In this document: positions 1-6,130 of the stretch, piece after piece
Position numbering within the stretch: the first letter of the stretch is position 1
Layout of the letters: every line of letters starts with the position of its first letter
Source: Burkholderiales bacterium
Lineage (GTDB): Bacteria; Pseudomonadota; Gammaproteobacteria; Burkholderiales; Burkholderiaceae_A
Assembly: GCA_030828265.1 (NCBI GenBank)
Contig: JAURCW010000072.1
Location: 1-6,461, forward strand
Direction of reading: 5' to 3'
DNA length: 6,461 nucleotides
Made by a program: the position numbers and the translations under genes
Notes under the pieces: model-generated
Seen by the model: the letters and a program-made list of their open reading frames with translations, nothing else
The model's database searches: none
What the model was told of the DNA's origin: nothing

Positions 1-514
1 CAATAAGGCCGGCAAAGGATCGCGCAAGCTGCAAGGCCTTTTCGGCGGTGGTGTTGGGTCCAGCAAGGATGGCCCCTGCCTGGGCGCCGCCGTCCCTAAG
101 CCTGCGTGTGAGCGCACGGGTATCAAGGCCAGCGATGGCCACGGTACCCGCCGCCTTCAGCGCCTGATCAAGGCTTTGTTCCGAACGAAAGTTAGAGACC
201 ACCTGGGGAAGGTCGCGCACCACTAGACCCGCCGCGTGAACCGCGCTTGATTCGTTGTCCTCGTTGTTCCAGCCAGTGTTACCAATGTGCGGGTAGGTCA
301 GCGTGACAATCTGACGGCAATAACTGGGGTCGGTAAGAATTTCTTGATAGCCCGTCATGGCGGTGTTAAAGACAACTTCGCCTACGGTCTGACCTTCAGC
401 ACCAATTGAAATGCCATGAAACACGGTGCCGTCGGCAAGGGCAAGAACCGCTGGGGGGAAAACAGATGAACTGGACGCACCACTGCTGGCGGCCAGAAGT
501 TGGCTGACCTGCAA
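1..514 (-). CDS. carA: Carbamoyl-phosphate synthase small subunit, N-terminal part (cut by window edge)
   Basis: The first 171 codons are present and the reading frame leaves the window. CarA is the glutaminase subunit that passes ammonia to CarB to make carbamoyl phosphate for pyrimidine and arginine synthesis in the cytoplasm. The visible part is the CarA N-terminal domain. Recognisable blocks are PAVLALADG (residues 21-29), [17 protein letters not shown] (49-65), [10 protein letters not shown] (70-79) and [14 protein letters not shown] (127-140). The class I glutamine amidotransferase domain with the catalytic Cys and His lies beyond the edge. The chosen start is TTG at 514-512, with AAGGAG (526-521) six bases upstream. 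No in-frame ATG or GTG precedes the conserved part, so the protein has an extra Ser/Ala-rich N-terminus of about 18 residues. An ATG at 519-517 lies one base from the ribosome binding site but is out of frame and stops after about 40 codons. Identity is secure; the start is likely. Confidence 0.95.
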   Translation of the reverse strand, partial: MQVSQLLAASSGASSSSVFPPAVLALADGTVFHGISIGAEGQTVGEVVFNTAMTGYQEILTDPSYCRQIVTLTYPHIGNTGWNNEDNESSAVHAAGLVVRDLPQVVSNFRSEQSLDQALKAAGTVAIAGLDTRALTRRLRDGGAQAGAILAGPNTTAEKALQLARSFAGLI

Positions 515-538
515 AACATACTCCTTGGAATTTTTGAA

Positions 539-544
539 ATTATA
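539..544 (-). promoter_or_regulatory. Putative -10 box of the carA promoter
   Basis: On the minus strand the hexamer reads TATAAT, a perfect sigma-70 -10 match, and lies between the MAPEG gene and carA. Transcription would start near 531-533 and give a leader of only about 17 bases before the TTG start codon. No good -35 box is visible at a 17-18 base spacing (TCGGTG or TTCGGT). Such a short leader leaves no room for a leader-peptide attenuator. It suggests that carA is transcribed separately from the dnaX operon. The assignment rests on the hexamer and its position only. Confidence 0.5.
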
Positions 545-570
545 CGGGAGGGCTAGAGGACCACCGAAGC

Positions 571-945
571 CTAAGAGGCGGCTGCGAAGATGGAGATGGT
601 GAGTAGAAAGCCCACCAGCCAAACCAAGGTTCGGACCATCGCCCAGTTGGCCACGTAGGCAAAAATATACGCCAGCCGCGCCACAACAAAACCAACTGCC
701 ATCTGGTTCACGCTGTCGGTGGGCCCAAGAATGACGTGGGCCACCACAATAGCGATGGCAAACAATAAAAGCGCCTCCCAGCTATTTTGTTGAGCCGCCA
801 CCGCACGGCCCCGAAAGCCCTCTTGTTTGGCAAGCCATTGTCGTGGCTGAGCGTTGTCATAACGCTCGCCGCCGGCCTTGGAAATGCCCGCGCAGACAAT
901 GGGAAAAAACATGGTGATAAAAAGGCACCAGAGTGCAGTGGTCAT
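571..945 (-). CDS. MAPEG-family small inner-membrane protein
   Basis: A 124-residue hydrophobic protein with about four membrane helices (roughly residues 4-22, 57-74, 82-99 and 104-122). The segment from R47 to I66, with R47, Q52, Q53, N54 and E57 followed by a hydrophobic helix, and the later [13 protein letters not shown] block match the MAPEG family (membrane-associated eicosanoid and glutathione metabolism proteins). Length is normal for bacterial members. Eukaryotic MAPEG enzymes conjugate or reduce lipophilic substrates with glutathione, but the substrate of this bacterial type is unknown and no activity can be assigned. The ATG overlaps the recR stop codon in an ATGA, which implies translational coupling and places it last in the dnaX-ebfC-recR operon. 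An unrelated partner role with RecR is not implied; it is probably a passenger in the operon. Confidence 0.85.
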   Translation of the reverse strand: MTTALWCLFITMFFPIVCAGISKAGGERYDNAQPRQWLAKQEGFRGRAVAAQQNSWEALLLFAIAIVVAHVILGPTDSVNQMAVGFVVARLAYIFAYVANWAMVRTLVWLVGFLLTISIFAAAS

Positions 946-1547
946 GTCATACCTCGTCGGTCTCGAAAGGCCTGAGCAATGGTGCCCAGGTCCACGTACT
1001 CTAGCTCACCCCCTAGAGGAACACCTCGGGCCAGGCGCGTAATGCGCAGCGCGGGGCTACGGTCTTGAGCCGCCAAGACGGTTTCAATAGCATGGGCCGT
1101 TGCCTCGCCCTCAGGGGTGAAGTTCGTGGCAATAATCAATTCTTCGAGCTCGGGGTCGAGGCTTCGCTCAAGCAGTTCCGGCAGTCCAATTTGCTTGGGG
1201 CCCATGCCATCGAGTGGCGAGAGCCTTCCCTTCAAAACAAAGTAGCGGCCTCGAAAACTTCGGGTCTGCTCCATCACAAGAAGATCGGCGGGCGTCTCCA
1301 CAACGCAGAGCAATCGGCTGTCCCGGCTTGAATCTTCGCAGGCCGGACAGACAGGCTGCTCCGAAAAGTTATTGCAGCGCTGACAAGGTTGAAGGCCCTG
1401 AAGCGACTGCTGCAAGGCATGGCTAAGGGCAGCAGCAGACTCGCGATCGTGCTGAAGCAAGTGCAGCGCAAGCCGTTGGGCCGTCTTCGGGCCGATGCCA
1501 GGAAGCCTGGCAAGGGCCGCGGTGAGCGCCTTGAGGCTTGGGGGCAT
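942..1547 (-). CDS. recR: Recombination mediator protein RecR
   Basis: RecR works with RecF and RecO to load RecA onto SSB-coated single-stranded DNA during gap repair. From the chosen ATG it has 201 residues, the usual family length. Order of parts: N-terminal helix-hairpin-helix with [11 protein letters not shown] (15-25), a four-cysteine zinc finger (C55, C58, C67, C70), a Toprim domain starting at VVETPADLL (82-90) and including [17 protein letters not shown] (101-117) and [12 protein letters not shown] (140-151), and the C-terminal block [16 protein letters not shown] (171-186). An upstream in-frame GTG at 1574 would add nine residues. It has no ribosome binding site and the family does not carry that extension, whereas the ATG at 1547 follows GAAGGGGG by four bases. 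The gene lies 48 bases after ebfC and overlaps the MAPEG start by four bases. Confidence 0.96.
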   Translation of the reverse strand: MPPSLKALTAALARLPGIGPKTAQRLALHLLQHDRESAAALSHALQQSLQGLQPCQRCNNFSEQPVCPACEDSSRDSRLLCVVETPADLLVMEQTRSFRGRYFVLKGRLSPLDGMGPKQIGLPELLERSLDPELEELIIATNFTPEGEATAHAIETVLAAQDRSPALRITRLARGVPLGGELEYVDLGTIAQAFRDRRGMT

Positions 1548-1595
1548 GAAGCCCCCTTCGTAGGCGTCGGCCACAAACGTATGCGTGCGAGCTGC

Positions 1596-1925
1596 TTAGA
1601 GCTTGAAGCCAGGAGGTAAAGGCATGCCCGCCGTGGCCGAGGCCATCTGGTCTTCGGAGACTTTTTCGACCTTGGTCACCGCGTCGTTCAAGGCAGAGAC
1701 CAAGAGGTCTTGCAGGGTTTCAAGATCGTCGGGGTCGGACGACATGAGTGATGGGTCGATGCTGACAGACCGCACTTGGTGCTTGCCTGTCATGACCAGC
1801 TTAACCAGGCCTGAGCCGGCCTGGCCCTCAACCTCGATGCTGCCCAGTGCCTCTTGGGCTTTTTTGATTTTGTCCTGCATCTGCTGGGCCTGACGCATGA
1901 GCCCGGCAATCTGACCTTTCATCAT
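1596..1925 (-). CDS. ebfC: Nucleoid-associated protein EbfC/YbaB
   Basis: A 109-residue protein of the YbaB/EbfC family, which forms dimers that bind DNA and is nearly always encoded between dnaX and recR. The N-terminus has the family's long amphipathic helix rich in Q, K and M ([18 protein letters not shown], residues 10-27). It is followed by a beta-sheet part ([20 protein letters not shown]) and a C-terminal helical segment rich in acidic residues ending in the Gly/Pro-rich PLPPGFKL. Its ATG overlaps the dnaX stop in an ATGA. AGGAG lies seven bases before the first ATG, inside the end of dnaX. A second ATG follows immediately (MMKG), so initiation could use either codon. The precise cellular role of the family is unsettled; involvement with RecR and replication is suggested by context. 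Confidence 0.95.
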   Translation of the reverse strand: MMKGQIAGLMRQAQQMQDKIKKAQEALGSIEVEGQAGSGLVKLVMTGKHQVRSVSIDPSLMSSDPDDLETLQDLLVSALNDAVTKVEKVSEDQMASATAGMPLPPGFKL

Positions 1926-3661
1926 GATGAATCTCCTGAGTGGGTGTGGGGGTCTTTCCAGCGAATTGAGCCCGGTACGATCGTGGCATCAAACCGCTCA
2001 ATAATGGCTTTCACTATGGGGGAGCTGGCAATGGACGCTTCGGCCTGTGCCTGGCGCTGCGCATTGAGTTCAGCCTTTTGCGAGGCGAGGCTTGGCCCCT
2101 CGGACTGGCCCACCGAGACCGAAAGCTCGATGTCGGGCCCAAATCGAGTTACCAGGCTTGTGGTGACGCGCTCCACAACCCCCGGTTCGGTCAGCGGTTC
2201 CACCGGGACCTCGAACTTCAAGACCGCCCGCCCGGCACGTGGCGAGGCGTCCATTCCCACAAAACGGGACTGAAGCGCAAACTGACGCGACAGACCGGCC
2301 AGCGGAAGGGTCTGCGCCACCGCGAGCCAAGACTCCGCTGTGAGTCCTGAGAGCGGCTCGTAATTCGGTGTGCGGGGACTATCAATGCGCAAGGCGGCCG
2401 AGGCGCGGGGCGAAGCACTCGCACCGGAGGGGCTAGACGCGTCATCTGAAAAGACTTTGCTTGCAGACCGCGTGGAGGCGCCAGATGACTGAACCGAGGC
2501 GCGTAGTTGGGCTGGCGACTGCGACGAGCCCTCTGTAAGGTCGGTAGGTACGAAGGCCACTAGTCGAAGCAGCGTCATCTCTAAGCCGGTCTGCTCGTCA
2601 GGGGCATAGGCCAGGTCACGCAGCCCAAGCATGAGAATTTGATACCCCAGCTGCGCCTGCTCGGCGGAAAGAGATGGGCCTGCCTGATGTCCTGCGCCGG
2701 CCTCGGCACCTGACTGGCTCGGCCCCAACACTTGCCCCACGTTAATCTCGTGAAAAAGACGGGCAAGGTCTTCAAGAATGGCCTCTGCAGAGACGCCTGC
2801 AGCCATGAGCGACTCGGCGGCCTGAAGGCAGTCACGGGCATTGCCAGTGCCGATGGCCTGGGCCATGGCCTCAATGGCCTCTCGGCCTACAAGCCCCAAC
2901 ATCTGGCCCACGGACTCGAGCTGAACACTGCCGCTACCGTAAGCAATGGCCTGGTCGGCAAGTGACAGGCCGTCGCGAACAGAACCCTTGGCTGCACGGG
3001 CAAGGGCAAGCACCGCATCGGGCTCGGCCTGAATGCCCTCTTGTGTTAAGACATAGCTGAGATGCCTCTCGAGAAGATCGAGCCTAAGGTTTTTTAGCCC
3101 AAACTGCAGGCAACGCGATAAGACCGTGACCGGAATTTTTTGCGGGTCGGTGGTGGCAAGAACAAATTTAACCCGCTCAGGCGGCTCTTCAAGGGTCTTG
3201 AGCATGGCGTTAAACGCATGCCCAGTGAGCATGTGGACCTCATCAATAACGTAAACCTTAAAACGCCCTGCAGTTGGAGCAAAACGAGCCTGCTCAAGCA
3301 ATTGCTGAATTTCAGCCACCGAGCGATTGGAGGCGGCGTCGATTTCCACATAGTCGATAAAACGCCCCGCATCAATTTCTTGGCAGGGCCCACACTGGCC
3401 GCAGGGCTCGGCCACAAGGCCCGTCTCGCAGTTCAGGGCTTTGGCAAAGATACGGGCAAGGCTGGTCTTGCCAACGCCCCGTGAACCAGTAAGTAAGTAG
3501 GCATGGTGAAGCCTTTGGTTGGCGAGCGCATGCTGCAAGGCCTTCACCACAAAGTCTTGGCCTACCACGCTTGCGAACTGACGCGGCCGCCACTTGCGCG
3601 CAAGGGCGATAGGCGCAGTCGGCGCCGCAAAGCTTGGATCGTCCTGAAAAAGACTGCTCAC
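1922..3661 (-). CDS. dnaX: DNA polymerase III clamp-loader subunit tau (DnaX)
   Basis: DnaX is the ATPase of the clamp loader, and the full-length tau form also links polymerase cores and the DnaB helicase. The 579-residue product shows the AAA+ module: ARKWRPRQF (21-29), Walker A GSRGVGKT (59-66), zinc-binding cysteines C78, C87, C90 and C93, Walker [10 protein letters not shown] (136-144), sensor 1 [10 protein letters not shown] (168-177), the SRC arginine-finger motif (182-184) and sensor 2 around [12 protein letters not shown] (226-237). The collar domain follows, then a Ser/Ala-rich linker (about 375-435) and a C-terminal tau region. The start is GTG: no other ATG, GTG or TTG lies in frame between an upstream stop codon and the conserved ARKWRP. 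No ribosome binding site is seen before it. No slippery A-run occurs near the linker, where E. coli makes gamma by frameshifting; a different candidate site lies at codons 189-191. Confidence 0.97.
   Translation of the reverse strand: MSSLFQDDPSFAAPTAPIALARKWRPRQFASVVGQDFVVKALQHALANQRLHHAYLLTGSRGVGKTSLARIFAKALNCETGLVAEPCGQCGPCQEIDAGRFIDYVEIDAASNRSVAEIQQLLEQARFAPTAGRFKVYVIDEVHMLTGHAFNAMLKTLEEPPERVKFVLATTDPQKIPVTVLSRCLQFGLKNLRLDLLERHLSYVLTQEGIQAEPDAVLALARAAKGSVRDGLSLADQAIAYGSGSVQLESVGQMLGLVGREAIEAMAQAIGTGNARDCLQAAESLMAAGVSAEAILEDLARLFHEINVGQVLGPSQSGAEAGAGHQAGPSLSAEQAQLGYQILMLGLRDLAYAPDEQTGLEMTLLRLVAFVPTDLTEGSSQSPAQLRASVQSSGASTRSASKVFSDDASSPSGASASPRASAALRIDSPRTPNYEPLSGLTAESWLAVAQTLPLAGLSRQFALQSRFVGMDASPRAGRAVLKFEVPVEPLTEPGVVERVTTSLVTRFGPDIELSVSVGQSEGPSLASQKAELNAQRQAQAEASIASSPIVKAIIERFDATIVPGSIRWKDPHTHSGDSS
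3068..3095 (-). other. Candidate -1 ribosomal frameshift site inside dnaX
   Basis: In the dnaX frame, codons 189-191 read CTA AAA AAC, so the in-frame heptamer is A AAA AAC (3095-3089), a classic X XXY YYZ slippery site. Six bases later (CTTAGG) comes a hairpin CTCGA-TCTTC-TCGAG (3082-3068, 5-bp stem, 5-base loop). After a -1 slip the ribosome would read CCT and then stop at TAG (3086-3084), giving a product of about 192 residues with the AAA+ core only. The layout resembles the E. coli dnaX gamma site, but it lies much earlier in the gene. The stem is short and no Shine-Dalgarno-like stimulator is seen upstream. Function is inferred and chance is quite possible. Confidence 0.3.
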
Positions 3662-3726
3662 AAGCGGGTCAACGAGGAGAGAAAGCGGTGGTGGATCATG
3701 GTGGTCATGGCATCAAGAGAATAAGG

Positions 3727-3822
3727 GGCGAGCCGTTCCCCCGGCACTCGCAAGGACCCGCTGTGGCTGCTTCGTTCCCGACCTGACCAGGTTCACAGGC
3801 TTACAATGCGGGGCGGCCCGCC
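3727..3822 (-). ncRNA. ffs: Bacterial small signal recognition particle RNA (4.5S RNA)
   Basis: The minus strand carries the conserved SRP RNA apical core: GGTCAGGTCG, then a GGAA tetraloop, then CGAAGCAGCC. This is the helix 8 region that binds Ffh and contacts the receptor FtsY during co-translational membrane targeting. The flanks pair as expected. CTGTG pairs with CACAG next to the core, and the ends GGCGGGCCG (3822-3814) and CGGCTCGCC (3735-3727) form nine pairs with one G-U. I set the ends at this terminal helix, so they may be off by a few bases. The resulting 96 nt fits the small, Alu-less type. No T-rich terminator follows. The RNA sits about 65 bases before dnaX on the same strand, so its 3' end may be made by processing a transcript that continues into dnaX. 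Confidence 0.93.
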
Positions 3823-3850
3823 TTCTCAAGTGTAACCCGGCCCCGCATTG
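3804..3850. repeat. Perfect 11-bp inverted repeat across the ffs start
   Basis: CAATGCGGGGC (3804-3814) and its exact reverse complement GCCCCGCATTG (3840-3850) are separated by 25 bases. One arm lies inside the SRP RNA gene, where its bases are part of the 5' strand of the RNA helix. The other lies just upstream of the putative -10 box. The arms therefore frame the transcription start. It could be an operator or a DNA cruciform, or it could form a competing hairpin in a transcript that enters ffs from upstream. No function is shown by the sequence. Confidence 0.6.
3829..3834 (-). promoter_or_regulatory. Putative -10 box of the ffs promoter
   Basis: The minus strand reads TACACT, a fair match to TATAAT, and ends six bases before the first base of the SRP RNA terminal helix (3822). 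That is the right distance for a start there. The sequence 17 bases further upstream is not a recognisable -35 box. The assignment comes mainly from position. If correct, the same promoter may serve the dnaX operon, since no other promoter or terminator is seen between ffs and dnaX. Confidence 0.4.
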
Positions 3851-4039
3851 ATTCCCTTTTTGCGCGTTTCTGCGCTATATTTCTGCCTCAAGACTCAATT
3901 GGTCTTGTCTGCAAGCGATGTTAAACACTTCTGATGTGCAGTGTTTCTGACCCTCAGTTCGTCACCGTCCCTGTAGCCCAAGGTCTGGTTTTCTGATTCG
4001 ACCCTACCCTTTCTTCCCCATTTTTTAAAAAAATTTGAT
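3851..4039. other. Divergent ffs/trxA intergenic region with a small hairpin and an A/T tract
   Basis: No gene is seen here. It must hold the trxA promoter, but I find no convincing -35/-10 pair; the best -10-like hexamer is TATATT in the 3880s, without a partner. A 7-bp hairpin, AAACACT (3923-3929) and AGTGTTT (3940-3946) with a 10-base loop, could be an operator or leader structure. The last 19 bases before trxA are nearly pure A/T (T6, A7, T3, then GAT) and contain no ribosome binding site. Confidence 0.5.
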
Positions 4040-4366
4040 ATGAGTGATCTCGTTAAATCCGTTACCGATACTAGTTTTGATGACGACGTTTTGAAGTCGG
4101 ACCTTCCCGTTTTGGTGGACTTCTGGGCAGAGTGGTGTGGGCCCTGCAAAATGATTGGCCCCATTGTTGAGGAAATCGCCAAGGAGTACCAAGGGCGCTT
4201 GTCGGTGGCCAAGCTCAATGTTGACGAGAACGCTGCCGTTCCCGCCAAGCACGGCATCCGAGGCATTCCAACCCTTATTCTTTTCAAGAATGGTGCTGTG
4301 GTCTCCCAAAAGGTGGGCGCTGCTGCGAAATCGCAACTCACTGCCTGGATTGATAGCCAAATTTAA
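4040..4366 (+). CDS. trxA: Thioredoxin 1
   Basis: A 108-residue classical thioredoxin, the cytoplasmic dithiol donor that is reduced by thioredoxin reductase and keeps ribonucleotide reductase, methionine sulfoxide reductase and other proteins reduced. The active site WCGPC is at residues 32-36. The buried aspartate D27, K58, the cis-proline P77 in IPT and G93 are all in place, and the length matches E. coli TrxA. The ATG is right for the family ([10 protein letters not shown]), but it has no Shine-Dalgarno sequence: only a T6A7T3 tract lies directly upstream, so initiation may depend on an unstructured A/U-rich leader. It is followed by rho after 130 bases on the same strand, an order common in proteobacteria. 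Confidence 0.98.
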   Translation: MSDLVKSVTDTSFDDDVLKSDLPVLVDFWAEWCGPCKMIGPIVEEIAKEYQGRLSVAKLNVDENAAVPAKHGIRGIPTLILFKNGAVVSQKVGAAAKSQLTAWIDSQI

Positions 4367-4496
4367 GTTTTTTCTTACATGCCCGAGGCCGGTTACTTCC
4401 CGGTCATGGCCCCGGGGCTTCCACCCTTCAAGTTTTGTTGCCGCTAAGCCCCTTTAAAACCCTCTCTTTTTTTATTTACGGTGGTGTCCTTTAACT
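4367..4496 (+). promoter_or_regulatory. rho leader: GC-rich hairpin and C-rich, G-poor stretch
   Basis: Between trxA and rho a hairpin can form from CCCGAGGCC (4382-4390) and GGCCCCGGG (4408-4416), a nine-position stem with one A-C mismatch. It lacks a following T-run, so it is not a standard intrinsic terminator. The next 62 bases (4418-4479) hold about 20 C and only five G, with pyrimidine runs such as CCCTCTCTTTTTTT. That composition is typical of a Rho utilisation (rut) site. E. coli rho is known to regulate itself through Rho-dependent attenuation in its leader, and the same may happen here. The rho ribosome binding site is weak (GGTGGTG at 4480-4486, ten bases before ATG). No clear promoter was found. 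Confidence 0.4.
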
Positions 4497-5759
4497 ATGT
4501 ACCTCTCTGAACTCAAGGCTATGCCGGTCACCCAGCTCGTCGAGCTGGCGATCTCGCTTGAAATTGAAAATGCCAGCCGGCTTCGCAAGCAAGAACTTAT
4601 GTTTGCCATCCTTAAAAAGAAGGCCAAAACAGGCGAGCAGATTTTTGGTGACGGTGTTCTTGAGGTCCTGCCCGATGGTTTTGGCTTCTTGCGGGCCCCC
4701 GAATCCTCTTACCTGGCCAGCACCGACGACATCTATTTGTCGCCCTCGCAGATTCGCCGGTTTAACCTGCACACCGGTGACTCCATTGAGGGCGAGGTGC
4801 GGACGCCCAAAGACGGAGAGCGCTACTTTGCACTGGTTAAGGTAGACCGAATCAATCAGCAGCCCCCCGAGGCCTCGAAGAACAAGATTCTTTTTGAGAA
4901 CCTAACGCCGCTCTTCCCGAATGAGCCTCTGCGCCTTGAGCGTGAGATGAAGGGCGAAGAGAATATTACGGGCCGAATTATCGACATGGTCTCGCCCATT
5001 GGAAAAGGTCAGCGTGGTCTACTGGTTGCCTCGCCCAAGAGCGGTAAGACGGTGATGATGCAGCACATTGCCCATGCCATTTCCACCAATCACCCCGAGG
5101 TTGTTCTTATTGTTCTACTGATTGATGAGCGCCCCGAGGAAGTCACCGAGATGCAGCGATCGGTTCGTGGTGAGGTGGTTGCATCCACCTTCGATGAACC
5201 AGCCACTCGCCATGTTCAGGTTGCTGAGATGGTGATTGAGAAGGCCAAACGGCTTGTCGAGCACAAGAAAGACGTCGTGATTCTGCTTGATTCCATTACT
5301 CGACTGGCGCGGGCCTACAACACGGTGGTGCCCACCTCCGGAAAGGTGCTTACGGGTGGTGTTGATGCCAATGCCCTGCATCGACCCAAGCGATTCTTTG
5401 GAGCCGCCCGAAATATTGAAGAGGGCGGGTCGCTCACCATTATTGCAACAGCCCTCATTGAAACCGGCTCTCGCATGGATGAGGTAATTTACGAGGAGTT
5501 CAAAGGCACGGGGAATATGGAAGTTCACCTTGAGCGCAGGCTCGCCGAGAAACGTGTTTACCCTGCCATTAATATCAATCGATCGGGCACCCGTAAGGAA
5601 GAACTGCTTATCAAGCCCGACCTGCTGCAGAAGATTTGGATTCTACGAAAACTGCTTCATGACATGGATGAGATTCAGGCCATGGAGTTCTTACTCGACA
5701 AGGTTCGCCAGACGAAGAACAACGCAGAGTTCTTCGACATGATGAAGCGTGGCGGGTAG
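4497..5759 (+). CDS. rho: Transcription termination factor Rho
   Basis: Rho is a hexameric RNA-dependent ATPase that binds nascent C-rich RNA and dissociates the elongation complex. The 420-residue product is full length and keeps the E. coli residue numbering. The N-terminal helical domain (about 1-47) precedes the cold-shock-like RNA-binding fold with the RNP1 motif DGFGFLR (60-66). The ATPase core has Walker A ASPKSGKT (178-185, with K181, K184 and T185), the catalytic glutamate in DERPEE (E211, R212), Walker [11 protein letters not shown] (261-270, D265), the Q-loop near [11 protein letters not shown] (278-288), the R-loop FKGTGNME (335-342) and the arginine finger R366. There is no insertion in the N-terminal domain, unlike in Actinobacteria or Bacteroidetes. 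It follows trxA and precedes rpmE2 by 52 bases. Confidence 0.99.
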   Translation: MYLSELKAMPVTQLVELAISLEIENASRLRKQELMFAILKKKAKTGEQIFGDGVLEVLPDGFGFLRAPESSYLASTDDIYLSPSQIRRFNLHTGDSIEGEVRTPKDGERYFALVKVDRINQQPPEASKNKILFENLTPLFPNEPLRLEREMKGEENITGRIIDMVSPIGKGQRGLLVASPKSGKTVMMQHIAHAISTNHPEVVLIVLLIDERPEEVTEMQRSVRGEVVASTFDEPATRHVQVAEMVIEKAKRLVEHKKDVVILLDSITRLARAYNTVVPTSGKVLTGGVDANALHRPKRFFGAARNIEEGGSLTIIATALIETGSRMDEVIYEEFKGTGNMEVHLERRLAEKRVYPAININRSGTRKEELLIKPDLLQKIWILRKLLHDMDEIQAMEFLLDKVRQTKNNAEFFDMMKRGG

Positions 5760-5761
5760 GT

Positions 5762-5767
5762 TATACT
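5762..5767 (+). promoter_or_regulatory. Possible -10 box for rpmE2
   Basis: TATACT, a five of six match to the sigma-70 -10 box, lies immediately after the rho stop codon and about 45 bases before the rpmE2 ATG. No good -35 hexamer is found at the right distance, and it has no TGn extension. It could give rpmE2 transcription independent of rho, as expected for a ribosomal protein gene. Evidence is weak. Confidence 0.3.
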
Positions 5768-5811
5768 AGAAAACTTTAGTTTTTTTACAGAAATCTCAGA
5801 GAGTTCCGTTT

Positions 5812-6081
5812 ATGAAAGAAGGCATTCACCCCAACTACCGTGAGGTGGTCTTTGTTGACCTCTCCAACGACTTTAGCTTTGTTACCCGCTCGACGGTTTC
5901 GACAAAAGAAACCATTAAGTGGAAGGACGGCAAAGAGTATCCCCTTTACAAGCTCGACACCAGCTCGGAGTCGCATCCTTTCTACACCGGCACTCAGAAG
6001 ATGATGGACACCGCGGGTCGTGTTGAAAAGTTTCGTCAGAAGTTTGGTGCGAAAACAGGTACTGGCGCAGCCAAGAACTAA
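5812..6081 (+). CDS. rpmE2: 50S ribosomal protein L31 type B (zinc-independent)
   Basis: An 89-residue basic protein with the L31 signature: [12 protein letters not shown] at the N-terminus and [24 protein letters not shown] (about 51-74), which contains the conserved SHPFYTG. L31 sits on the large subunit and bridges to the small subunit. The protein has no cysteine, so it lacks the CxxC zinc ribbon of type A L31 and belongs to the type B (C-minus, YkgM-like) group. The central insertion [16 protein letters not shown] is typical of this type. Type B copies are often induced on zinc starvation through Zur. No Zur box is evident here, and the position after rho suggests constitutive use. The upstream AGAGAG (5798-5803) is a weak ribosome binding site. 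Confidence 0.95.
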   Translation: MKEGIHPNYREVVFVDLSNDFSFVTRSTVSTKETIKWKDGKEYPLYKLDTSSESHPFYTGTQKMMDTAGRVEKFRQKFGAKTGTGAAKN

Positions 6082-6098
6082 GTTCTCTCCCCGGTTGG

Positions 6099-6130
6099 GC
6101 GCCATCTAGCCCTCGGCTGGTCCATGGCGC
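6099..6130 (+). promoter_or_regulatory. Hairpin covering the start codon of the downstream membrane protein gene
   Basis: GCGCCAT (6099-6105) is the exact reverse complement of ATGGCGC (6124-6130), which contains the proposed ATG start. Inside the loop, AGCC (6108-6111) and GGCT (6115-6118) form a second 4-bp stem with a 3-base loop. In mRNA this would bury the start codon. No T-run follows, so it is not a typical intrinsic terminator for rpmE2. It could limit translation of the next gene or couple it to translation of rpmE2. Confidence 0.4.

Noticed and set aside
1548..1574. Upstream GTG start for recR adding nine residues
   Set aside because: There is no ribosome binding site before the GTG, the family lacks the extension, and the ATG at 1547 has a good purine-rich site four bases upstream.
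1854..2273. Plus-strand open frame of 139 codons opposite ebfC and dnaX
   Set aside because: It lies entirely antisense to two well-conserved genes, has no ribosome binding site and encodes no recognisable domain; it is a shadow of the dnaX codon pattern.
2350..2540. E. coli-like gamma frameshift site in the dnaX linker
   Set aside because: The linker coding sequence has no run of A or other slippery heptamer; only short runs such as TTTT occur.
4382..4416. GC-rich hairpin after trxA as an intrinsic terminator
   Set aside because: No T-run follows the stem; it is better kept as a structure in the rho leader.
5115..5528. Minus-strand open frame of 137 codons opposite rho
   Set aside because: It is fully antisense to the conserved Rho ATPase core and resembles no family; long antisense frames are common opposite such codon use.
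5768..5786. Hairpin AGAAAAC-TTTA-GTTTTTT with T-run after rho as an intrinsic terminator
   Set aside because: The stem has a single G-C pair and the T-run is part of the stem itself; it is too weak to call a terminator.
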